Assembly: GCA_036277615.1 (NCBI GenBank)
Contig: DASUMQ010000347.1
Location: 1 to 5,338 of the forward strand
Origin: RPQJ01 sp036277615
Lineage (GTDB): Bacteria; Pseudomonadota; Gammaproteobacteria; Steroidobacterales; Steroidobacteraceae
DNA length: 5,338 nucleotides
Reading direction: 5' to 3'
The translations under genes were made by a program, and so were the position numbers. Under the pieces are notes generated by a model. That model worked only from the letters and a program-made list of their open reading frames with translations. It did not search any database and had not been told where the DNA came from. Positions 1-5,338 of the stretch are shown piece by piece. Position 1 is the stretch's first letter. Each line of letters begins with the position of its first letter.

Positions 1-2040
1 GTGGCCGTCTTCGTCGTGCCCTGCGGCGTCCTCGTGGCCCTGCTGGTCATGCACCTGGCGGGGATCAACGCCAACATCATGTCGCTCGGCGGCATCGCCA
101 TCGCGATCGGCACGCTCGTCGACGCGGCGATCGTGATGATCGAGAACGTGCACAAGAAACTGGAGCACGAGCCGGACGAATCGCGGCGCATGGAGGCGAT
201 CTACGAGGGTTGTCGCGAAGTCGGGCCTTCGCTGTTCTTTTCGCTGATGATCGTCGCGCTCTCGTTCCTGCCCGTGTTCACGCTCGAGGCGCAGGAAGGC
301 CGGATGTTCGCGCCTCTCGCCTACACCAAGACCTACGCGATGGTGGCGGCGTCGCTCCTCTCGATCACGCTGGTGCCGGTGCTGATCTGGTACCTCGTGC
401 GTGGCCGGATCCGACCGGAGAGTGCGAACCCGGTCAACCGCGCGGCGGCGGCGGCATACCGCCCGGCGCTGATGCTGGCGCTGGGTCGGCCGTGGCTCGT
501 GGTCGCGCTCACCACCCTCCTGATGTTCGCGACGCTCTGGCCCGCCTCGCAGCTCGGCACCGAGTTCATGCCCGAGCTCGACGAAGGCGACCTGCTGTAC
601 ATGCCCACGACACTTCCCGGGCTCTCGACGGACGCGGCCCGTGCGCTGCTGCAGCAGACCGATCGGCTGATCAAGACCGTGCCCGAAGTCGAGCGCGTCT
701 TTGGCAAGGCGGGGCGCGCGGAGAGCGCCACCGACCCGGCGCCGATCGAGATGTTCGAGACGACGGTCATGCTCAAGCCGCGCGACCAGTGGCGGCCCGG
801 CATGACGCCCGAGAAGCTCAAGGCCGAACTCGATGCGCTCGTGAAGTTTCCGGGCATGTCGAACGCGTGGGCCTACCCGATCAAGACGCGCATCGACATG
901 CTGGCGACGGGCATCCGTACGCCGGTCGGCATCAAGATCATGGGCCCGGACCTGCAGACCATCCAGGACCTCGGCCTGAAGATCGAGGCGATCGTGCGAC
1001 AGGTGCCCGGCACGACGTCGGTGTACGCGGAGCGCACGGCCACGGGTCGCTACGTCGACATCGACATCGACCGTGTCGCCGCTGCGCGGTACGGGCTCAA
1101 CATCAAGGACGTGCAGGACATCGTCGGCAGCGCCGTGGGCGGCATGACGGTGAGTTACACCGTCGAAGGCCTCGAGCGGTACCCGATCAACCTGCGGTAC
1201 CCGCAGGACTTCCGCGACTCGCTCGAGAAACTGCGGCAGCTGCCGATCGTCGCGCCGACGGGTGCGAACGTGACGCTGCAGGACGTGGCCCGTGTCGACA
1301 TTGCCGACGGGCCCGGCATGATCCGCAGCGAGAACGCGCGGCCGTCGGGCTGGGTGTTCGTCGACCTGCAAGGGCGCGATCTCGGTGGGTTCGTTGCCGA
1401 GGCGAAATCGAAGATTGCCGACCAGCTCGAACTGCCGGCGGGTTACAGCCTGAGCTGGTCGGGCCAGTACGAGTACCTCGAGCGCGCGGTCGAACGGCTC
1501 AAGATCGTCGTGCCCGCGACGCTCGCGATCATCGTCCTGCTGCTGTACCTCAACTTCCGCAACGGCCGCGACGTCGCACTGATCCTGTTCGCGCTGCCGT
1601 TCGCGCTGGTGGGCGGCATCTGGCTGCTCTACCTGCTCGATTACGACCTGTCGATCGCCGCGGCCGTCGGTTTCATCGCCCTCGCCGGTGTCGCGGCCGA
1701 GACCGGGGTGGTGATGGTCATGTACCTCGAGCACGCCTGGGCCGAGCGGCGCACGCGGGCCGCGGCCGAATCGCGCCTCCCGACCCGGCAGGAACTGCGC
1801 GAGGCCATCATCGAGGGCGCGCTGCTGCGGCTGCGCCCGAAGCTCATGACCGTGATCACGATCATCGTCGGCCTGCTGCCGATCATGTGGGGCCAGGGCA
1901 CGGGCTCGGGCGTGATGCGGCGCATCGCGGCCCCGATGGTGGGCGGCATGGTGTCGGCCACGATCCTGACACTCGTGATCATCCCGTCGCTGTACCTGAT
2001 CGTGAACGGCTGGCGGTTGCGCGGCGGGGAGGAGGCCTGA
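1..2040 (+). CDS. cusA: CusA-type copper/silver RND efflux pump, C-terminal part (5' truncated by window)
   Basis: This is the inner-membrane, proton-driven pump of a CusCBA-type tripartite system that exports Cu(I)/Ag(I) from the periplasm or cytoplasm. The frame is open from base 1, and the first codon (GTG) is internal: the fragment aligns from about residue 365 of E. coli CusA (about 1,047 aa, recalled from memory), so no start is present. It opens in TM3/TM4, followed by the DAAIVMIEN stretch (residues 41-49), the periplasmic porter half (about 185-495), and the final membrane bundle (about 502-668). The three-methionine metal site of the cleft is complete: M201, M251 and M300 match E. 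coli M573, M623 and M672. The proton-relay residues D41, E567 and K614 match D405, E939 and K984. Of the three membrane methionine pairs, M27/M639 is kept, but L39 and I129 replace M403 and M501, leaving M114 and M46 unpaired. The C-terminus is full length and ends at TGA 2038-2040. The Cus rather than Czc (Zn/Co/Cd) assignment rests on these methionines and on overall similarity. Confidence 0.96.
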   Translation: MAVFVVPCGVLVALLVMHLAGINANIMSLGGIAIAIGTLVDAAIVMIENVHKKLEHEPDESRRMEAIYEGCREVGPSLFFSLMIVALSFLPVFTLEAQEGRMFAPLAYTKTYAMVAASLLSITLVPVLIWYLVRGRIRPESANPVNRAAAAAYRPALMLALGRPWLVVALTTLLMFATLWPASQLGTEFMPELDEGDLLYMPTTLPGLSTDAARALLQQTDRLIKTVPEVERVFGKAGRAESATDPAPIEMFETTVMLKPRDQWRPGMTPEKLKAELDALVKFPGMSNAWAYPIKTRIDMLATGIRTPVGIKIMGPDLQTIQDLGLKIEAIVRQVPGTTSVYAERTATGRYVDIDIDRVAAARYGLNIKDVQDIVGSAVGGMTVSYTVEGLERYPINLRYPQDFRDSLEKLRQLPIVAPTGANVTLQDVARVDIADGPGMIRSENARPSGWVFVDLQGRDLGGFVAEAKSKIADQLELPAGYSLSWSGQYEYLERAVERLKIVVPATLAIIVLLLYLNFRNGRDVALILFALPFALVGGIWLLYLLDYDLSIAAAVGFIALAGVAAETGVVMVMYLEHAWAERRTRAAAESRLPTRQELREAIIEGALLRLRPKLMTVITIIVGLLPIMWGQGTGSGVMRRIAAPMVGGMVSATILTLVIIPSLYLIVNGWRLRGGEEA

Positions 2041-2165
2041 TCGACCGGCAACGCTCAGCTTTTTTCAGATGATTTCATGACTTTGCGACCCTCGTCGGCG
2101 CACATTACCGTCCAGGCGGGCCGAGACCCGCGCGTAACAACGACGCCGACGCAGGGGGCACCGCC
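2041..2165 (+). promoter_or_regulatory. Intergenic gap with AT-rich island, probable control region of the surface-protein unit
   Basis: These 125 non-coding bases separate the pump gene from the next gene. Bases 2057-2085 are strikingly AT-rich for this window: they include six Ts at 2060-2065 and a small inverted repeat, ATGA-TT-TCAT, at 2069-2078. A weak sigma-70-like pair can be drawn (TTGCGA at 2083-2088, TACCGT at 2106-2111, 17-base spacing), but the -10 match is poor. A 5-bp hairpin (GCGGG 2116-2120 with CCCGC 2127-2131) has no T-run after it, and the T-run at 2060 has no convincing stem before it, so I do not call a terminator. The role as promoter region is inferred from gap size and base composition only. 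Confidence 0.35.
2153..2158 (+). promoter_or_regulatory. Ribosome binding site for the 2166 gene
   Basis: AGGGGG lies 7 bases before the ATG at 2166. It supports this start over internal in-frame ATGs such as codon 51 (2316), which would cut off the motif conserved in the downstream paralog. Confidence 0.6.
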
Positions 2166-4334
2166 ATGGCGGATCAGCTTTCGGGGGTCAAGTCACCCCT
2201 GGTGCGACTGGTGGGTTTAGCACCTCGAACCCCGGTGGACGACCGCCGCGCAAAAGAGGGGTTGCCGTGCAGTCGGGTCCTTGCCGCCTCGGTCGCGGCA
2301 ATCGCTGCCGCTGGAATGGCCGGGGATGAAGCTCGGGGCGCGGCCGGGGACCTCGACCCGGCCTTCGGCGACCTCGGTCGAGTATCGGATTTCGGCGGGT
2401 ACACGCTCTGGTCGGCGGAGGTCGGCGACGACGAATCCGTCCTGTTCGGCGGCGGTGACTATTATTGCGGCTACTTCGTCTGCGACTTTCTGGACATCGT
2501 CGGCGTGCTGAAGCCCGACGGGACGCCCGATGCCACGTTCGCGGACCCAGCGCTGGCCAGCACGATGTTCTACGACACGGCCCGACAGTCGGACGGCAAG
2601 ATCGTGGCGGTCGGACGCTCCAGGCTCGATGGCGCCCACCGGCTCAAGGTCGTCCGGTTGCTGCCGAACGGATCGCTCGACACGAGCTTTGCGACGGGTG
2701 GGGAGTTCACGTTTCCCGACAGCTCAGTGGCCAGTGAATCGGGGACGTCGATTTTGGTGGAGCCCGACGACCGCATCGTGGTGGCGGGACGTCGCGGCAT
2801 GGGGGTGGTGGTCGCGCGACTCGAGCCGGACGGCGCGCTCGATGACTCCTTCGGCACCGGCGGAATGTTCTCGCAGGGCCTCGGTGCACCTTCGCACCCG
2901 AAAATAGAACGCACCGCGACCGGCGCCTATCGCGTCGTGGCCAACGCCTCGCCGACGCTCGAAGCCGGTCCGCGGCCCACCTGTGCCGTGCTGGCCCTGA
3001 CCGAAACCGGGCTGACCGATGATGCATTCGGCGGCGACGGCATCGAGTTCGTGTTCGGTGCCGCCGCGGCGGCGACGTGCGACGTGCTCGCGTTGCAGGG
3101 CGACGGCAAGCTGCTGGTCGGCGGCTCGGCCGGGCGTCTCGTGCGCTTGCTGCCCGACGGCGGGACCGACCCGACGTTCCGGACCGACGTCGTGGCCGAG
3201 GTTCTCGATTCGATCTCCGCGCTGGCGGTCGGCTCATCCGGCAAGATCTTCGTCGCAGGACATCACCGGGAAGGTCTCGCCGGTCCGACGATCCTGCGGT
3301 TGCTCGCCGATGGCACCCTGGATCCGGCGTTTGGCACCGACGGGTCCACACGTTTCAACCTGCGCAGCTTTCGACCGGTCGACCCCGTGGTCCACGACAT
3401 GAGCGTGGGGTCGAACGATGCATTGGTACTCGCGGGTGGCATGTGGCCTTTCAGCGCTGGCTTTGTCGCGCGACTGCTCGGGGAGGGCCCCGGCGCAGCG
3501 CCCGGGATCATTGGCATCGACCAGGCGAGCGCGTTCGGCACCGAGCAGTCGGGCGAGGCGCTCGTGACGGTGCGCCGGATGGGCGGCAGCTCCGGCGCGG
3601 TCGCTGTGTCGTATGTCACCCGCTCCCCGGAAGGTTTCGCGGCCATGCCAGGGGCAGATTACACAGCCGTGACGGGACGCTTCGATTGGGCCGACGGCGA
3701 CTCGAGCGAGCGCCAGATTGTCGTCCCGATACTCCCGGACAGCCTGGACGAGAGTCCTGAGTTCTTCGAACTCGTGCTCGAGTCGGCCGAAGGCGGCGCG
3801 GGCCTCGGCGTGCACGGCTTGGAGGTTGCGATTGCGGGCACATCGTATCCGGCGGGCGAATTTCGCTTCGTGCAGACGGGCGAGACCATCAGCGAAGGCT
3901 CGACCTACGAACTCTGGGTGACCCGCGACTTCTATGCGTCGGGCGAAGTGTCCGTAACCGTCAGATTGGCCGGCGGCAGTGCCCGCCCAGGCAGGGACTT
4001 CGACGTGTCGACCGCAGGCAACGGCTGGTCGGACGTCACGTTGAGCTGGGACGACGGCGACAGTGGCCCGAAGAGCATTTTCATCATTGCGAAGAGCGAC
4101 GGGAATCGGGAGAACGATGAGAGCATCACGTTCGAACTCGTTGCGCCGACCGGCGGGGCATTGATCGCCTCTCCGTCCCAGTCGTCACTCGAGATCGAAA
4201 ACGTTAGCAACGACAGTGGCGGCGGGCACGTCGGCGGACCGGGCGCGCTGCTGCTCGGCCTGCTCGCGTGGCTGCGGCGTCGAACGACCGGTCGACAGTG
4301 CGGGAGCCACGCGTCCGGTATCGGCACAGGATGA
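2166..4334 (+). CDS. Exported delta-60 repeat propeller protein with two Calx-beta domains and GlyGly-CTERM-like tail
   Basis: This 722-residue protein is predicted to be secreted or cell-surface; its specific function is unknown. It has an N-terminal extension (1-36) carrying PLVRLVGL at 11-18, then a hydrophobic Ala/Val-rich signal segment (about 38-53), with cleavage probably near 57-60. Residues 61-424 hold seven repeats: 'DGKIVAVG'-like strands (near 89, 143, 201, 252, 313, 358, 417) alternate with 'G-x-LD-xx-FG' motifs (61, 119, 169, 223, 282, 332, 383). This is the delta-60/DUF5122 pattern and fits a seven-bladed propeller. Two Calx-beta-like domains follow (about 446-556 and 564-681), each with the DY/DF...W-DGD...E-x-x-x-FEL pattern; such folds often bind Ca2+ or act as spacers. 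The C-terminus has a Gly-rich stretch, a hydrophobic helix and RRR (685-706). C101/C106 and C273/C305 are conserved in the neighbouring paralog and may form disulfides. The start is backed by an RBS and by conservation in the paralog. It probably heads an operon with the gene 27 bases downstream. Confidence 0.93.
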   Translation: MADQLSGVKSPLVRLVGLAPRTPVDDRRAKEGLPCSRVLAASVAAIAAAGMAGDEARGAAGDLDPAFGDLGRVSDFGGYTLWSAEVGDDESVLFGGGDYYCGYFVCDFLDIVGVLKPDGTPDATFADPALASTMFYDTARQSDGKIVAVGRSRLDGAHRLKVVRLLPNGSLDTSFATGGEFTFPDSSVASESGTSILVEPDDRIVVAGRRGMGVVVARLEPDGALDDSFGTGGMFSQGLGAPSHPKIERTATGAYRVVANASPTLEAGPRPTCAVLALTETGLTDDAFGGDGIEFVFGAAAAATCDVLALQGDGKLLVGGSAGRLVRLLPDGGTDPTFRTDVVAEVLDSISALAVGSSGKIFVAGHHREGLAGPTILRLLADGTLDPAFGTDGSTRFNLRSFRPVDPVVHDMSVGSNDALVLAGGMWPFSAGFVARLLGEGPGAAPGIIGIDQASAFGTEQSGEALVTVRRMGGSSGAVAVSYVTRSPEGFAAMPGADYTAVTGRFDWADGDSSERQIVVPILPDSLDESPEFFELVLESAEGGAGLGVHGLEVAIAGTSYPAGEFRFVQTGETISEGSTYELWVTRDFYASGEVSVTVRLAGGSARPGRDFDVSTAGNGWSDVTLSWDDGDSGPKSIFIIAKSDGNRENDESITFELVAPTGGALIASPSQSSLEIENVSNDSGGGHVGGPGALLLGLLAWLRRRTTGRQCGSHASGIGTG
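2346..3350 (+). repeat. Seven delta-60 (DUF5122-type) protein repeats
   Basis: These are protein-level repeats, at codons 61-395 of the 2166 gene, with motif starts 50-59 residues apart. Good copies include GDLDPAFGDLG (61), GSLDTSFATGG (169), GALDDSFGTGG (223) and GTLDPAFGTDG (383). The copies at 119 (GTPDATFADP) and 332 (GGTDPTFRTD) have lost the final FG-x-x-G. The copy at 119 is degenerate in the downstream paralog too, so the decay predates the gene duplication. At DNA level the copies are diverged, not recent expansions. Confidence 0.85.
4218..4283 (+). other. GlyGly-CTERM-like sorting signal coding segment
   Basis: Codons 685-706 encode GGG-x-x-GG, then a short hydrophobic helix (ALLLGLLAWL) and three arginines. 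This order matches the GlyGly-CTERM tail, which is cleaved by rhombosortase (an intramembrane rhomboid-family protease) in proteins that usually leave by type II secretion. The rhombosortase and T2SS links are family knowledge; neither gene is in this window. The odd point is that 16 more residues follow the arginines, whereas such tails normally end almost at once. MYXO-CTERM-like or simple membrane anchoring are alternatives. Confidence 0.7.
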
Positions 4335-4348
4335 CGACGAGTGTAAGC

Positions 4349-4354
4349 AGGGAG
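4349..4354 (+). promoter_or_regulatory. Ribosome binding site for the 4362 gene
   Basis: AGGGAG sits 7 bases ahead of the ATG at 4362, inside the 27-base gap after the upstream stop codon. It fixes the start of the second surface-protein gene and leaves little room for a separate promoter, so co-transcription is likely. Confidence 0.75.
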
Positions 4355-4361
4355 AATCGAC

Positions 4362-5338
4362 ATGGACGTCAACGCCCCGCTCGCGAGCACGCCCTTGGTG
4401 AGACTGGTGGGTCTCGGACCGCGACCACGAGCCGCGCGCGCAGCGAGCCGGACGCCGGGCAGCGCGGTCCTCGCAGTCTCGGTTGCAGCCGTCACCGTGG
4501 GTGGCGTCGCCCTCGACGAGGCCTGGAGCGCGCCGGGCGACCTCGACCCGACGTTCGCCGACGTCGGACGCAAGTCCGATTTCGGCTACTCGAGCGCTTT
4601 GCAGTCGCTCGACGTGCGCAACGACGAGTCGATCCTGTTCGCGGGTGGCGCGGATTACGACACCTACTACTGCTACTACTACGGCACCTGCGAATTGGTG
4701 GACACGTTCGGGATGTTGTCGGCGCTGGGCGTGCCGGAGCCGGCATTCGTTCCCCCGGACCTCGACGACACGGTCATTTACGACGCCGCGCTGCAATCGG
4801 ACGGGCGGATGGTCGCAACGGGCCGGGCACGGCAGCCCGACGGCCGGCAGAAACCGGTCGTGTTGCGGCTGATGCCCGACGGCGCCCTCGACCCCGGTTT
4901 TGGAGGCGGTGGCCAGGTCGTCATTTCGGATGGGACGGACAGTTTCGAAAGCGGCAACTCGATACTCGTGCAGGCGGATGCTCGCATCGTCGTGGCGGGG
5001 TCCAGCAACAGCCGCGTGATGGCTGCAAGGTTGCTCGCGAATGGCACGCTCGACGAAACGTTCGGAACGGGGGGCGTATTCCGGTCGAACGCTGCGTTGA
5101 CGACCGCCACCCCCGTCCGAATCGGCACGGTCGCGGGGGGCGGTTACCGCCTGACCGCCTACGGCGCCACGAGCGCAAGTTGCAGCATCCTCGCGCTCAC
5201 GTCGAACGGGACCGTCGACGGAGGCTTCGGCGGCGACGGCGTGCAGCCGGCCCCCGCGACTGAGGGCGACACGATCGCCTGCAATTCGCTGGTCGTGCTT
5301 ACCGACGGGCGACTGTTGCTGGGCGGCACCCGCAACTT
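4362..5338 (+). CDS. Delta-60 repeat surface protein, tandem paralog of the 2166 gene (3' truncated by window)
   Basis: The frame is open from ATG 4362 to the window edge (325 codons, no stop), so only the N-terminal part is visible. It follows the upstream product closely: PLVRLVGL at residues 11-18, an Arg-rich stretch (21-30), a hydrophobic signal segment (about 34-51), and GDLDPTF at 59. Further delta-60 motifs lie at 123 (degenerate), 174 (GALDPGFGGGG), 228 (GTLDETFGTGG) and 283 (GTVDGGFGGDG). The alternating 'DGR-hydrophobic-GG' strands sit near 88, 147, 206, 260 and 315, so the window ends in blade five. C104, C110, C274 and C307 correspond to C101, C106, C273 and C305 of the upstream protein. 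Residues 99-110 form an unusual Tyr/Cys cluster (YYCYYYGTC). By homology it should continue with two more blades, possibly Calx-beta domains and a sorting tail, but that is not visible. Function is unknown; export to the surface is inferred. Confidence 0.92.
   Translation, partial: MDVNAPLASTPLVRLVGLGPRPRAARAASRTPGSAVLAVSVAAVTVGGVALDEAWSAPGDLDPTFADVGRKSDFGYSSALQSLDVRNDESILFAGGADYDTYYCYYYGTCELVDTFGMLSALGVPEPAFVPPDLDDTVIYDAALQSDGRMVATGRARQPDGRQKPVVLRLMPDGALDPGFGGGGQVVISDGTDSFESGNSILVQADARIVVAGSSNSRVMAARLLANGTLDETFGTGGVFRSNAALTTATPVRIGTVAGGGYRLTAYGATSASCSILALTSNGTVDGGFGGDGVQPAPATEGDTIACNSLVVLTDGRLLLGGTRN

Noticed and set aside
1..3. GTG at base 1 as a true start codon of the pump gene
   Set aside because: Homology to CusA continues right to the window edge at an internal membrane segment. 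The pump would lack about 364 residues, including the first half of the porter domain.
2041..2066. Intrinsic terminator for the pump gene ending in the T6 tract
   Set aside because: No stable GC-rich stem can be formed directly before the T-run.
210..2072. 620-codon + strand open frame overlapping the pump gene
   Set aside because: It is the +2 shadow of a highly conserved cusA frame; the translation is Arg/Ala/His-rich with no recognisable domain.
2241..2270. Possible twin-arginine (Tat) signal, from RR at residues 27-28 of the first surface protein
   Set aside because: The residues after RR (AKEGLP) do not fit the S-RR-x-FLK consensus, the hydrophobic core starts about 10 residues later, and the paralog lacks an RR pair.
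3488..3506. Near-palindrome ccccggcgc-a-gcgcccggg
   Set aside because: It has one mismatch and a single-base centre, lies inside the coding linker between propeller and first Calx-beta domain, and is not followed by Ts. In DNA this GC-rich such palindromes are expected by chance.
2707..3815. Several - strand open frames opposite the first surface-protein gene
   Set aside because: They overlap a well-supported gene, have shadow-type composition, no domain pattern and no matching RBS or operon logic. Antisense coding is not supported.
4268..5263. Long + strand open frame (331 codons) across the start of the second surface-protein gene
   Set aside because: Its product is an Arg-rich, low-complexity string typical of an out-of-frame read of GC-rich DNA. 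The frame from 4362 has an RBS and clear homology to the upstream protein.

Overview
The window is GC-rich, tightly packed bacterial DNA with all recognisable genes on the + strand. It holds the 3' two thirds of a copper/silver RND efflux pump gene (cusA type), a complete gene for an exported delta-60-repeat/Calx-beta surface protein, and the 5' part of a tandem paralog of that protein. The pump is close to proteobacterial CusA, and the surface protein ends in a GlyGly-CTERM-like sorting tail. Together these suggest a high-GC gammaproteobacterium (Xanthomonadales-like or a relative). That placement is inference from family distribution, not proof.

Layout: 1-2040 is the C-terminal 679 codons of the pump; roughly 364 residues are missing upstream by comparison with E. 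coli CusA. 2041-2165 is a 125-base gap with an AT-rich island, a good candidate for the control region of the next unit. 2166-4334 encodes a 722-residue protein: long N-terminal extension, hydrophobic signal segment, seven delta-60 motifs (a probable seven-bladed propeller), two Calx-beta domains, and a Gly-rich/hydrophobic/Arg C-terminus. After only 27 bases, 4362 opens a second gene of the same design, which runs off the window at 5338 after 325 codons, inside the fifth propeller blade.

The two surface-protein genes almost certainly form an operon produced by an old tandem duplication. Their products share an unusual motif, PLVRLVGL, at exactly residues 11-18, ahead of the signal segment, and four cysteines at equivalent propeller positions. 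Whether the pump gene has any functional link to them cannot be told from the sequence; the 125-base gap suggests separate transcription. I see no RNA genes, mobile elements, CRISPR arrays or convincing intrinsic terminators. No clearly new system is evident; the most distinctive item is the paralog pair with its conserved pre-signal motif.
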